This document shows, piece by piece, positions 10,812 to 22,926 of a DNA stretch of 64,000 nt. How positions within the stretch are numbered: position 1 is the first letter of the stretch; each line of letters starts with the position of its first letter. The DNA is from Juglans regia. Lineage: Eukaryota > Streptophyta > Magnoliopsida > Fagales > Juglandaceae. The position numbers and the translations under genes were made by a program. The notes under the pieces were generated by a model that was given only the letters and a program-made list of their open reading frames with translations, was not told the DNA's origin and did not search any database. Location of the stretch: assembly GCF_001411555.2 (NCBI RefSeq), contig NC_049903.1, forward strand, positions 29,987,083 to 30,051,082, written 5' to 3'.

Positions 10812-10902
10812 AGTTGTACACATATTGCACATATTATGTGGCTACTTCTACTCTTTTAGTTTAGTTTTTTATTTTATTTTATTTTTAATCATTTTGCACT
10901 GG

Positions 10903-11190
10903 ACCTTCCCCAGTTCCCCTTTCTCTCTTCCTCTCTCTCTCATCAAATCTCTCTCATACTGTCTCTTTCTCATCTTGAACTCTCTCTCTCATACCGTCTC
11001 TTTCTCATCTCCGTCTCTCTCTCATCTCCGACTCTCTCTCTCATCTCGGTCTCTCTCTCATCATCGACTCTCTCTCTCTCATCTCGGACTCTCTCTCTAA
11101 TCAGCAGCTCTTTCTCTCATTGGTTCTCTCTCTCACTCGGTCTCTCTCTCTCATCTATGCTCTCTCTATCATCATTTCTTTCATCTCTAT
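10903..11190. repeat. CT-rich degenerate microsatellite tract
   Basis: The stretch is an irregular array of CTCTCTCTCATCTC-like units on the plus strand. The open frame through it is low complexity (Ser/Leu) and is not a gene. No other feature is seen nearby. Confidence 0.8.
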
Positions 11191-11670
11191 ATTATCAATG
11201 GCTGCTCGTGTGACACGTAATGTGTGCAATTTGAATGCAACAAAACAATAGTTGTTACTGAGACTTTTTCAATGTTAAATGAGGAGTTGACTTCCACAAA
11301 TTGAGAGCATGCAGTTACACAAAAATTTTAAAAAATACTATTGTAATCATATCTCAAGAACTACAAAGTCAACGATTCGAAATATTAATAATTAAAAAAA
11401 ATTTCCATGACTTTACACACTAAAAACCAAAAAGTGTCCAGTTTCTTACTTTTTGTGTATGTTTTCTAGAATTTCTCATAAATTTAGGATTAATTCACTA
11501 ATAGGAGGTAGGGTTCTCCTATATACACTATTTTAAATTTGAAGGAAAAAAATTGATATTTTGAAAACCATGAGAGACATAATTACCCATCCACCGCGAC
11601 GACTAAAGAGTATCTCGATCAGCCAAGAGCTATCTAGCATGTAAAGCGTACTACGATCTAAAAAATATAT

Positions 11671-12350
11671 ATTTTAGGGATTGGGGTATGCTTTACATTC
11701 TCGGGAGTCGAGCTCCCATGTAACTCGATGTGTTTGATCAGGTTGGATACTTTTGAAAAATAGGTATGATATCATGCTTAGGAGTCAATTGAGCTTCCAC
11801 GTAATCCAACCAAGTTGATCGAGATTAGATACTTTTGGAGAACGGGTACACTATATATGCTTGGAAGTCAAGCTCTCAAATGATCCGACCAATTGGATTG
11901 GGGGCAGGGTACTTTTGGAGATTTGGGGTACGCTTTAAATGATAGCCCTACTACAAATACTAGTTCGACTAGAGTGCCCTTTTGGACCAAGCTATTTTGA
12001 TTAGATACTTTTGGAGATCGGGGTATGGTTTACATGTTCGAAGCAAGCACTTGGAAATGCTTGGGGAATGAGATGAAATGAGAAATATTTAAATGATATT
12101 TGGAAAAGAAAGGACATGAGAAATTTTGAGATGAAACCAACTCTATTCTTGAACAACCCCCTAGTCCGACCAATTTGATTTGGGTAGGATAATTTTGGAG
12201 AACGAGGATGCTATACATGCTAGGGAATCAAGTTTCCACACAATCCGAAAAATTTGGTCTGGGTCGAATACTTTTGGAGATCATGGTATGCTTTACATGC
12301 TCAAGAGCCGAGCTCCCTCATGATCCAACCAATTTGATTGGGGATCGACT
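11671..12350. repeat. Degenerate tandem repeat, unit about 80 bp
   Basis: Units begin near 11671, 11751, 11833, 11913, 12009, 12193 and 12272. Each carries TTTTGGAGA, then GGGTATGCTTTACATGCT, GAGTCAAGCT, ATCCGACCAATTTGATT and a GGATAC end. Spacing is 79-96 bp except between 12009 and 12193, where about 100 bp of unrelated ATGAGATGAAATGAG-type sequence is inserted. The copies are well diverged. Confidence 0.75.
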
Positions 12351-12399
12351 CCTAAGCATGTAAATCTTACCTCCAATCTCCAAATATATTTGACCCCCA

Positions 12400-13500
12400 T
12401 GGCAAGCAAAGGGTGTTCAAAGCCCAACGATTGAAAAAATTGATCAGACCAAAATAAACAAAGACTATCTCCATCCCGAGCGAGCAACAAGTGCTCGAAC
12501 GTCGAGCTGAGCTGTAACAACTCTCACATAAGGTAAGTGAAAGTGCTTGCAGCCAAGGTGAGCACCAAAGCTCACCTTTTGAAGAGCAATGGTGCTCGCC
12601 CCTTGTCAAGTGTCGTGAAAGAGTGTGAAGGGAGAGCAAAGAATGCTCGAACCCCAAGTGAGCAAAATGCTCCTTTCGAAGGGTGAGCAAAAGAGCTCGC
12701 TCTGGGAAGTGTTCCTCTTAAGGCTGAGCATTCAAAAAAATAAATAAAGTTATGTTTTCAAAAGTGCTTGTTCTAGGTCAGCAACAACATCTTACACCCA
12801 GCGGTGAGCACTTTGCTCAGAGGGAGCAAAAGTCCTTGTATTCAATATGAGATTTGTATAGGGCATTAAATCACGAGGGAGAGAGGCTACCAAGCATGTA
12901 TCTTAATTACCTACGATCAATTTGCTCAGATCACGTGAGAGCTCCTTTCCTGCAGGGCGAGCAAAGAGATCTCAAACCCTAGGGTGAGCTCCCTCGAGCA
13001 AAGTGCTCCTCATGAAGGCCAAGCAACAACAACGAGCACTTTGTGTCCTAGAAATGCAAGTGGTCGCAACTTGGGGCAAGCAAAGGTTCCTAGACCCCGA
13101 GTGCAGTCAAAGAGTGATCTAACCTAACCGAGCAAAAGTGTTTGAACTTACCGTGGCGAGAAACAACACCTTGCACCTCGAGACAAGTAAAGGGTGTCCC
13201 ACCAGGATAAGCAACCAGTGCTCCTCTTGAATGGCGACCAAAAGATCTTGCCTCAAGAGGCTCTCTTCCTAGGGGCGAGCATTAAAAAAATGATATGGTG
13301 ATGTTTGCAAAAGTGCTCGTCTCGGAGCGCAAAAAAGTTAGAAATGCTTGCCGTCGAGGGTGAGCAACATGTCTCATCAGTTGGGCGAGCACTTTGCTTG
13401 CATTACAAGCTCAAGTATTGTGCTTGATCTCCATAGGTATTTGACTCTCAATCAAATTGCTCGGATTACATGGGAGCTTGTCTCTCGAGCATGTAAAGCG
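12400..13500. repeat. Diverged duplication with GAGCA...TGCTC palindromic units
   Basis: Short blocks of the form GTGAGCAAAGTGCTCG recur throughout. Two longer anchors repeat about 551 bp apart: the GAGCATT plus A-run at 12726 and at 13277, each followed by a GTTTTCAAAAGTGCT or GTTTGCAAAAGTGCT block and later by ATCAATTTGCTC or ATCAAATTGCTC. This suggests an old tandem duplication. Confidence 0.5.
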
Positions 13501-14179
13501 TACCAATTGCCAACAGTATCTGATCAACTCCACGGCATAAATTTCCACCAAAAATCTCCTTCTCAGAACTATCAAGTTGATGGCACAAATACACACCAAA
13601 AACCTCAATCTCAGAACAATCAAGCCGAAGACAAAAATACCCACCAGAAATGTCCATCTCAAACCCACAACAACAACAACATAGTGGATATCTGGTGCAA
13701 AAGTGAAGAAATTTCTAGTTGTTCTATTTCCATCTTTGTCATGGTCGCGGGTTGCGCCGTGATTAGATTTGATCACGTTAATGCGGCCTTCCATCTCTAC
13801 TGTGTGGGTCATGCCATGGTCGACAAACAAGCATGGTTCTACAATTTTTTTTGGAAAAAAAAAGTCTAAAGTAGAAGAAGAAGAGAAAGAACAAAAGAAT
13901 GTTCATAAATAAAGAGTTGGGAGTGCGAAAGTAGATGAAGATGAAGCTTGTTCTGGAGAATTCTGATTGACATCGACTAGTTTGATTTGGATCAGGCCGG
14001 TTGTTTATATCTAATTCGATTTATTATATAGGTATTTTATTAAATTGGTATGTGTGGAAAGGGCATTTTAGCCTAACATGGATCTCTTGTAGAGGCACAT
14101 TGGTCGGATCACTTTTTTTTATCGAAAATTGCATTTTAACTATTCTAGGAGATAAAGTTGGTTTATACGTCCTCTGTCA

Positions 14180-14483
14180 GAAATAATAGGTTTGGTCACT
14201 GGTTTGTTTTCTTACTGGCCTTTTATGTTATTTTGGTTTATCTTTATCATTTACTGCTTTTGTTATTTTGTTAGTTTTGGAGGTTTTACTTAGTTTGCTG
14301 ATTTTGTTCTAATGTACGGTATAATGTCTAGCTGGTTTTGGATGCCTGAGTTTGGTCCTTCTAGTTAGTTTTGAATATATGTAACTCCTAGGGGTTAAAA
14401 TGTAACCACGATTTTCCTCCATCATAAATGAGGGATATTAACAAAATTGGGATAGTACCGTCATCTTCTTAAAAAAAAAAAAA
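14180..14483 (+). mobile_element. LINE-like 3' end with poly(A)
   Basis: The stretch is T-rich and ends in TTCCTCCATCATAAATGAGGG, then AAAATTGGGATAGTACCGTC and an A run at about 14470-14483. This resembles the 3' ends of plant L1-type LINEs, in which a CTCCATCA...GAGGG hairpin and a GTACCGTCTTC tract precede poly(A). No coding part is preserved. Confidence 0.4.
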
Positions 14484-14984
14484 GAACTATTCTAGGACAC
14501 CAACTTGCTCAAAACCTTAATTCACTTAATCAATAAATAGGTTGACAAGTGTCATCTCAATTCTATATAAGCCACCTTATTAAAAAAGTAATAAACTAAT
14601 ATAAAAATAGTTTTGAAAAATGAAAGGTTTTGGAAAAGAAGCTTAAAACAATTTATCAAAATAAACAAACAATCAGAAAATTAGTAAAAAAATACATAAC
14701 AGAACTTCTATAAAAATCTAAAAAGTGAACAAAACAACAAAAAGTAAGATTCCACAAAATTACAAATTAGAAAAAAGTTACACAAAATAAAAAATAAAAA
14801 ACTGAAAATAGATTTATAAAAAGAAAATAACATATTAAAGATGTGGATTATTCTTATCTTCAGCACTTATAATTTAAGTTTATGAGAAGAGGGTGATTTT
14901 AATAATTTATATGGGTCAAAGTCCTTCTAATTAATAAGTGGGCTAAATACGTAGAATTTTTGGTTAAATGGAGTGGAGTGTAAA

Positions 14985-15060
14985 ATTAGGATTCGAACGA
15001 ACTCATGATCTCATCCACTTTGATACCATGTGAAATCAATATTTATCCCTAAACTTTATA
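14985..15060 (-). repeat. Possible small LTR-element relic with primer-site motif
   Basis: On the minus strand the motif TGGTATCAAAGTGG follows TTGATTTCACA, resembling an LTR end joined to an initiator-Met primer site. No paired LTR was found. Confidence 0.3.
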
Positions 15061-15170
15061 CTTATAATTAAGAAAAAGTAGAGTTTAATTATTGTATTAT
15101 AGTGCCTGATCATTATCCAATGTGGACTTTTAGTCATAAGACTGTAAAACCATTGTGGTTTGGCGTAAAA

Positions 15171-15311
15171 ACTTCAAGAAAATTATTTATTTGCGACCAG
15201 TTATTTTCAACGAAATGACTATTTAAAGTTAAAATGAGTCTATTTTAGTCGCAAATAATCATTTTTGTAGCAAAAAAAAAAAGTTCACAAATATCCATTT
15301 TTCTTGTAGTG
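15171..15311. mobile_element. CACTA-type MITE, second copy
   Basis: The right end TTTTTCTTGTAGTG is the exact reverse complement of the common CACTACAAGAAAAA terminus. The left end ACTTCAAGAAAA is decayed. The interior repeats the TTATTTGCGACCAGTTA block of the copy at 3618-3740. Confidence 0.75.
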
Positions 15312-16105
15312 AATTAATTAATTAATAAAATGTTTTGGCTCTATTTTTTTTTTAATTATATGTGTGGTATTAATTATAATGTGGTGTTTTGTTGGGGTGT
15401 GCATCCCTCCTTCAATATCTCATTTTAGTGTAATGAAATGTTATTTAAAAAAGAAAAAAAGAAGACGACAAATGTCACAGCTTCCCGTACAAGTAACTGA
15501 GAAAGAGAGGTTAGACAGTTTATAAGTTAGTTGAGAGTACTACAACCGTGAAGTACATCCCAACACGTACCATGTTAGAGCCCAAAGCATGCATGCATGC
15601 AAGCTGCCAAGAACGTGGGGAGGGCAGCCACGAGAGCTTTCGAAAGCTTGGGGGATGGAATGCTCTGATCGATCCTCTCTCTTTCTCTCTTCCTCTTTCC
15701 GGCAATGGATATGGATTTTTACAGAAATCCCAAAAAAATAAAGAAAAGGAAAAGGTCTAAGGCTTGTGATTAAATCCAGCAGTATATGCGGCTATATTTC
15801 CAGAAAATTCTGTGGTGCATAATTTCCCTACCTTTTTCTCTGCAACCAAATATAGAACCTTACATAAAATGCCTAGCTAGCCTAGCTATCGGCCGTCTTC
15901 CTAATAATTCCTAATCGACCTTATCGATCCCCATTTGTTTCGTACGTACGTAATTCCTAATTTCTTACCAATTTCTTTCGATATTAGGTAATACTCAATC
16001 CATTTTGTTTCTGTCATAATCCCATTTTGCAGAATCTAGTAATGTTTATTTGTCGCTCGACCGATCCAGCAGGTTTGAAAGCTGGTGCATTTTGATTTGT
16101 TAGAA

Positions 16106-19100
16106 ATGGGAAAGAAGCAGCAGTTTGAAGACAAAGACCGCTCTCTTTCTATAGAAAGTAATTATCATCCGGGATGTACTGGGAATATACTTCAAATTAT
16201 TAAGTACCATCACTGGCGTCATGCCAAGAAAACTTTTACACACATGAGGCGTGCCGGCGGTAGGCATTTACTGGCGGCCGGTAAGCATGCATGCACGCAA
16301 CTCTATCTTTTTCTGTTTTTTATTTTTTTTTCCCCTTTTTTTCATGTCTGTGTGGGGAAATATCTGCAATATCGTCAAGGTTGTATATGTTTCATTTCCG
16401 ATTAGTTATATATATATATATCATTAATATCCTAATTAAAAAAAAATGTTGATTTATAATAAGTTTTCTTCCATGTAGGAGTTGGAAATCCAGGTAACGA
16501 TACCAATGACTGCAGTAAAGCTAAAATGCATAAACAGAATCGTGCTGAGATGGACCAATATCGTATCGTAAGTTGACGCAAAAGGGTTGCTGGTAGCATC
16601 GCATGATTTATTTTGTAGTTTTTTCGAAAGTAGTTTTACATAAAAATAGATTAGAATAGAAAGAACGTCAGGTTTTCTTTCTTGTTGGTTTTAGAATTGC
16701 GATGTATAGATTTCCAATTTAGATATTTCCAAGAAAATAATTGCTGTCTGATTTGAAAATGCATCAGCTTGGAGAAAAGATGACACGATTCACTCCAGCA
16801 CCTAAGAGTTCTGTTAAAGCCCGAATAAAAGCAATGATTTCTGAGGAGATGTACAGAAAGAAGGGCTGGCAACACCGGAGTTCAACCTTTCCGGCTCGAT
16901 CACATTTACGACGGATTGATTCCATTCATCATTTGGAATCTTTACATATTATGGATCCACTTACTGATATAGTATCAGATATTGGAAGCCCTCACGTAAC
17001 TTTTCAACAAAAATATGATCCTTCTTCGGCTACCAGCAGCACATTGGATTCGCCCCCTTTGGTGTGTTTTGAGGACCCAATTACAAGCGACCATTGGTAT
17101 GATCAAGAGCGCGGCAACATGTTTATGGGAGAATACCGGGAGAATGACCAGATTGATGAGTATGATCGGGAGTTAGTAACAGAGAACAAAACACATTTTG
17201 TGGAAAAGATGTACAGCATAGAGCAAGATATGTTGGAGAAGAAGTTGGTGCATGCAGATCAGGGTTTGCTCCATAGAAAGGAATTCCTGGATGCTCGTGA
17301 CATTATCAATGTAAACAAGAATTTGTTATTGAAAGTTTTGAATGATCCAAGCTCTCCTTTGGCCCAACATTTCCACAATCAACAGGCATTGAGTGCAAAA
17401 TTAGAATTGACTAAATGGGGGTCATTCCCTTTGCCTAGCTCATCAGGCAGATCATCAAAAGAAAAAGGCAAGTTGCAAATTGGGAGTCAATCACAGAAGT
17501 CGATGCCATCAAAAGTTGAGAATGATGTAGATAGAAATCTAAAACCAAACACAAAAACAGGTGAGATACGTGAGAATCAAATGGCTATCAAGCGTTACAA
17601 GGATATTAAACAGAAGATACAGCATGTAATTAAGGAAAGCAGAAAAGAGAGGCATCGGATAGCTATGGATTCTGTACTCCACAAAATTCCTCATGGCAAA
17701 GGATTTCCCAATGAATGGGAGAAGGAGATTCCCAGTCAACTGAAGGATCCTGCAGTGAATAGAGAGGGTAAAGGTAGTCCTGATCAAAGCAGTTATGAGG
17801 ATGATTATAGTGATGTTGCTTCCCTCAGAAAGGGTAAAATACGTCACATGAGAAGAGCATCATCCCTCAAAGAATCAATGGACAGATATTGTCAGTTGTA
17901 CGAGACAAGTTTTAACAGAGAATCCAAACATCAAATCTCTGAGAGTGAGAGTTCCAACTTAACTACAGGAGAGAGACCTTCACCTTCAGGATCAAGCGCC
18001 ACAAAATCCCTGTCAAGGGTTCATTCTTTACCTGATCTCAAATCGTATATCTATCAGAGTGGCGACTCTTCTGGTGCTTTTTCTTCAGGAATGATGTCTA
18101 GGGTTTTTGATAAACGGAGCAGGCTAGACCTTCCTATTGATTTGGGAAATGAGTTGCATTCAGACAAACTTGTAGGAAGTAAAATTGAAGAAAAAGTTGG
18201 GGAAAATAATTCATCATGTATTTCTGATGAGGTTGGATCAACACCCATTGCTAGATTGGAAGAATTAATTCGGGATTCTCTTCCGGTCTCCAGTTTTGTA
18301 GAGGACACAACCTGCCCTGAACAGTCTTCCATAGCAGAAGATATTGGATCCATGGAGGAAGCCATTGCTAAACTAGAAGAACTAATTCCAGCTCCTCTGC
18401 CTGACTCTAATTTCATAAATGATATTACCACGAGCCCTGAACAGTTTTCCATGGGAAAAGGTATTCCCTTTTGTCAATTTGTTTTCTTTACGTCATATTT
18501 TATCATCCCAATTCAAGAGTTGCCTGTCTCTACACCAAGAACATCTATTCTCTCTCTGTCTCTTTCTTGCTAGTTAGAAAGGTTAGGTATATTTATTACG
18601 TTGCATCATTTCCATTTTTTAAGTGGATTATTTGTTTTATCATTTTAAATTATATTGAAATAAGATTAGAGTTTCAAAATTATATTTCCCCATAGATTTT
18701 GTTTCTTATTTTTCCTTCATTTTGTACATAATTCTTTGATTGTGTTATCATGTTATATGGCAAGGTCTTGCCTTTGGCCTAAAAGATTTAAGACCTTGAC
18801 TACTTCTTGCAGCTAATTATTTTAGGAGAAGTGCTATAGTTACGAAGAGATCCTACAAATATAAATACGCAAACTGAAATGCCTTCATATGATATGTTAG
18901 ATTTATTTTATAAATAAATTAACTTTACAAGTTAACATATCACATCAACCCACATCAATTTGTGTGAGTTTACATTTATGGGATCTTTTTGTGGTTAAAG
19001 CAACATAGGTAAACATCAACTTTCGATTTTCATATATTAAAACATTAAAGTACAGTTTGGATCGAATCATCTCTCGACTCTAATGTGTTCCCTGAAAACT

Positions 19101-19868
19101 GAGTTATGCAAAATCACCTGCTCCTTTCTTCCAACTTTTATGCTTTCCAGCTGAAATGGATGTTTTGTGTAATTTTGTTATACAAAAGCAGATTCAGAAG
19201 TAATGGACAGGAATTCCTACAGACCGGATAATCTGGCCAATCAGAGACATGAGTCTGGCATGGATACTCTCAAAGTGGCTGCAGGCCGTGGAATAGAACA
19301 TGAGGAAGTGGAATCTTTTAATACTCCTTCAGATCACAATATAACCCTGCATCTTGAAGTAGATGCAAAAGACAAAGCTGAATTCAATTACGTTAGAGAT
19401 GTACTAGAGCTATCTGGGTTCAGTGGGAATGAGACCCTGGCAACATGGCATTCCGATGACCAGCCGGTTAACCCGTCAGTGTACGAGGAAGTGGAAGGCT
19501 GTTTGCTCCCTGAAGCTGAATTTTCTGGAAAAGAAGTTGGAAATTGCAGTCACCCACTTTTGTTTGATCTAATCAATGAGGTACTTATGGAGATGTTTGG
19601 AAGATCATACAGCTATTGCCCCAAGCTCTTGTCTCCCCTTTCCCACATCAGGCCAATGCCATCAGGACACCATGTTCTCGAGGAAGTCTGGACACTTATG
19701 AGCTGGTACTTGAGCTCAAGACCAGATTCTGATCAGTCACTGGATTACTATGTGAGCAGAGACCTTTCAAAGAGTGATGGGTGGATGAATCTCCAATTTG
19801 AGACTGAGTGTGTGGGGCTTGAGCTGGAGGACTTGATTTTTGACGACCTGTTAGAGGAAGTTTTCTAG
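16106..19868 (+). CDS. DUF4378 domain protein (TRM-like)
   Basis: Four exons are inferred: 16106-16280, 16479-16567, 16768-18460 and 19192-19868, each bounded by GT/AG and phase-compatible, giving 877 residues. The start is the first ATG of the frame that opens with MGKKQQ. The N-terminus has the HPGC...HHW block seen in this family. Exon 3 is long, polar and Ser-rich, as is usual for these proteins. The C-terminus (about residues 705-870, in exon 4) has the DUF4378 signature: HPLLFDLINEVL, LEEVWTLMSWYL, RDLSKSDGWMNLQ and LELEDLIFDDLLEE. In Arabidopsis DUF4378 proteins include TON1-recruiting (TRM/LONGIFOLIA) factors that bind microtubules and shape cells. Assignment to a particular TRM is not possible from the sequence alone. 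Intron 3 holds a MITE. Confidence 0.85.
18832..19003. mobile_element. MITE in intron 3 of the DUF4378 gene
   Basis: The left end TGCTATAGTTACGAAGAGATCC pairs, imperfectly, with the right end GGGATCTTTTTGTGGTTAAAGCA. An inner inverted pair, TGATATGTTAGAT and AAGTTAACATATCA, extends the foldback. It lies wholly inside the intron and away from the splice sites. Confidence 0.6.
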
Positions 19869-22034
19869 ACATGAGCTCGTGGCTAGAGAACAAGTTCCTT
19901 GTGGAGTTGCCTTATTCACCTTGTTTAACCATAAAGTTCTTTTTATTTTCATCTAATTTTTCTGTTACTAAGTCGTTTGATGTTTCACTCAAAACATCAT
20001 GAAAAGAAAAAGAAAATTAGATAAAAGGAGAAAGAAGTTGCTCGTTGCATTGGTACATACTGTACAGTTTGTGAAAGAAGATAATCTGTATTATTTTTGC
20101 TAAGGACTGAGAAGAGACTTCATGTGTGTTGACACACTTTGTTAATTGTTAGGTTCCTTTCAAATTGTTCATTGGACTTCCATAAAATATTGCTGCCACT
20201 TCGAAAATTGCTGAGTTGAAGAACCCTAGACTCCAATAAAAAATGGCTGCAAGGAGTATGTCAGAACATATCATTCATCATTTACACATCATGCTTGGAT
20301 TTTTCAAATCATTATACCCTTTTATATTAAGTCGTCCATGAATCTTTGCCACCTAAAATGAACTCCTTTTAGTTGAGTGATTCCCTATTGACTTCTGAAT
20401 CTGTCACTCTAACCCAGTGTTTGAGATTCAGGCCATTGGCTAATGCAATGTGTAATGTGTAAAACCAAATACATATATTGAGTATGAAGCTGTTGAACAA
20501 CTTTCCTATTCTTTCTGTTAACATCGTGTTTCGCATACTTTTGGGTCAGTCTCCTACAACTGATCAGGTCTTCTAAAATGGGTCTGCAAAAGATAGGAGA
20601 GAATGCAACTAGGAGAGGGCGGCCTTGGAGCCGTGGAGTCTCCGATACCAAAGTTAGTAAATATTTTTAGAAGTTTGTAAATAAGTGAGAGAGTCTAGGG
20701 AATAGATAAATTTCTCGTACATGGAGCTTGTTATTTATATCGTGTGTTGGGGGAGGTGAAGATCATCCTTGTCCTTACAGAGGTCATGCCTCTTCTATTG
20801 TTTCTGCTGTCAAAGTCCTTTAAAGCGGCATGACTCTGCGACGGCACCATAAATGTGACGTGTAGTTTAGTAGTGGCGTCATTAATATGGCGTGGCTTCA
20901 TGGCCTTGCATTCATCCCTTGTGAGCCGTAGATGGTTTAATACTGATGGATCGAGGGTCTTTATTAGGGGTGTAAATTCAAACGGGAAAACTGGACCGGA
21001 CCGGACCGTACCGGACCGGTTTTACCGGTTTTGAACCGGTCCGGTCCAGAACCGGTTTTTAAAACGTAAAAACCGGCCGGTTCCGGTTCGGGGATTTTTT
21101 AGACCGGACCGAACCAGTTGATTAAAAAAAATAAAAAATAATATTTTTATATATAAGTTTTATACAAAATATTATATATATATATATATATATTAAATAT
21201 TAATATATATAAGGTTTATATATAATGTATAATTATAAATTTTTATGTGAAATTTTATATATAACATATATATTCATATATAAAATAATTTCTTATTATA
21301 ATTTATAAATTATTACATAAAATGTTAATACTAAATCACTAAAAGTTTATAACTAATACTAATATATAACTTATAACTATACCAATAGTCTAATATTAAT
21401 ACTATTATATAGTCTAATATATTAATAAAAGTATAAAATATTTTTTTTAAATCAATTTTTTTATTTTTATAAACAAATTTTTAATGAAAAATTGTGAAAT
21501 TTACATTTTAAAAAAATCGGAAAACCGGACCGGACCGGACCGGAAACCGGTAAAACCAGAAGTACCGATTTAGGAGGGTAACCGGTGCGTAATCGGTTTT
21601 GAAAAATACAAAACCGGTACATATCGGTTCGGTCCTAGATTTTATCCAAAACCGGACCGGACCGGTTACACCTCTAGTCTTTATGCATTTTTCGCTCCAC
21701 TCTATACAAGTCTCTGGGTTTTGAATGCGGCCGAAGGTTGTCAGACTGACCTGTCTTGTCGACCACTCAACTCCTTTTCTTTGTAGATGTTTTGCCCCTT
21801 ATGCGGACTTGGTGGCCTTTGAGCTGGGTATTGGGTCGAGGATCAGTAGGCTTTGTGAAGGAAAAATCTCCTTACACTTTCCTTGACTCATTTAGAGAAA
21901 AAACGAAAAGAAAACAGAGAAAATTTTCATCAATGCACAAAGTAAGACCCCGGGTATTGTCTGAAAACCGGATTCGCTCTTATAAAGTCAAATAAAGTGA
22001 TCAAATTATTTCTCTTCAAAGTAAAGAACGTCAA
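19869..22034. other. Intergenic DNA with an LTR-element relic and a hAT-like element
   Basis: The first part is the 3' UTR of the DUF4378 gene. At 20640-20656 the minus strand reads TTTGGTATCGGAGACTCC, a primer-site-like motif, so 20657 onward may be an LTR of a minus-oriented non-coding element. The hAT-like insert at 20965-21676 would then lie in that LTR. No protein gene is supported. Confidence 0.45.
20965..21676. mobile_element. Non-autonomous hAT-like element rich in CCGGACCGG
   Basis: The 712-bp element has ends TAGGGGTGTAA and TTACACCTCTA (terminal inverted repeats with one mismatch) and a perfect 8-bp target duplication GTCTTTAT (20957-20964 and 21677-21684). Both ends carry clusters of GGACC, ACCGG and AACCGGTT, while the core is extremely AT-rich. 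There is no coding capacity for a transposase. End sequence and 8-bp duplication are typical of the hAT superfamily. Confidence 0.88.
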
Positions 22035-22107
22035 GCCCGTCTAGCTCAGTTGGTAGAGCGCAAGGCTCTTAACCTTGTGGTCGTGGGTTCGAGCCCCACG
22101 GTGGGCG
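22035..22107 (+). tRNA. tRNA-Lys(CUU)
   Basis: The 73-nt gene folds with acceptor arms GCCCGTC and GGTGGGC (two G-U pairs), the D-loop TAGCTCAGTTGGTAGAGC, anticodon loop CTCTTAA (anticodon CUU) and T-arm GTGGGTTCGAGCCCCAC. Internal promoter boxes A and B are intact. A short T run (22117-22121) follows as the RNA polymerase III terminator. No intron and no encoded CCA, as expected for a nuclear plant tRNA. Confidence 0.96.
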
Positions 22108-22926
22108 ACTTTGATCTTTTTCCACACCCTAATACTGTTACTCTTACAGGACACCTCTTTTCCTTTCTATTCTATTCTTCTTTTCCTTCCTTTTCTTTTT
22201 TTCCTTTTCATTTACGAGTTTCGAACACCGTTTTGATTTCAGATGGAAAAAGAAAGAGCACTCCACAATCAGCTGTGTCCCAGTGTAATCTGCATTTTGT
22301 TCCTGCATGAACATGATGCGCACGGCAACCTCGAATTTATGTCGTGGATATTTTAATTATACCATAGAAGTGGGAACAACCAGGCAAGCAAGGGCCCCTT
22401 AATTGTTCCCATGATAACACTATTATTTGAGTCAAGTGATGCTTCCTTTTGTTCTTCATAGAAATATCGGAGTACTAGGTAGTCTTTGACAAGAAATCAT
22501 AATGCTAGCTAGCTAGGACGAATTAATATGGTTATCTTTTTACAGGTGCCCAACACAGTGAACACCATATTTTATAACTCAAATGTCTAACTTTATCTTA
22601 TCTTCCTCCAGTTTTTTTTTATTTAAGAGAAAGAATAGAAGCATGCATGCAACCCAAGCATCTCCACATCCATTTTGGTTTTGATATAACCAGATGATAT
22701 GGTGAGACTATGAGAGACATATTGGTTTAAAATAAACCAAAATTAGAGTTAAAACATGAGTTCACTTTGAGATTGACATGACTCAAATCCCACACTTTTA
22801 ATTAGGATTGACTCTGATATTATTTGTAACAAGATTCTTAAAAGCTAGTCAGTGTTACAATTGACATCTGGACTAATTAATTTTATGGATGAAAGAGAGA
22901 GAATAAATTGAAATTCAGCTTCAAAG
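22108..22926. other. Spacer downstream of the tRNA
   Basis: No gene is seen. The minus strand at about 22812-22835 reads TAATATCAGAGTCAATCC next to TGTTACA, which may be the primer site of another decayed small LTR element in the opposite orientation to the TRIM at 22927. Confidence 0.4.

Larger units (their letters stand above)
11191..16105. other. Long non-genic repeat region upstream of the DUF4378 gene
   Basis: No protein gene can be supported. It contains a degenerate ~80-bp tandem array (11671-12350), a second repetitive block with GAGCAAAGTGCTC-like units (12400-13500), a LINE-like poly(A) end (to 14483), a reverse-oriented primer-site motif (near 15020), a CACTA MITE (15171-15311) and the probable promoter and 5' UTR of the gene at 16106. 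The open frame at 13348-13869 has Asn/Gln-rich repeats but no recognisable domain. Confidence 0.6.

Noticed and set aside
10573..10812. Open frame with repeated PVQAE/GRYWPKYRP-like text
   Set aside because: It is a translation of the GTACCGG repeat inside the hAT-like element, not a protein gene.
13348..13869. 173-codon frame with Asn/Gln repeats
   Set aside because: It lies in a repetitive block, has no known domain and no splice or promoter context.
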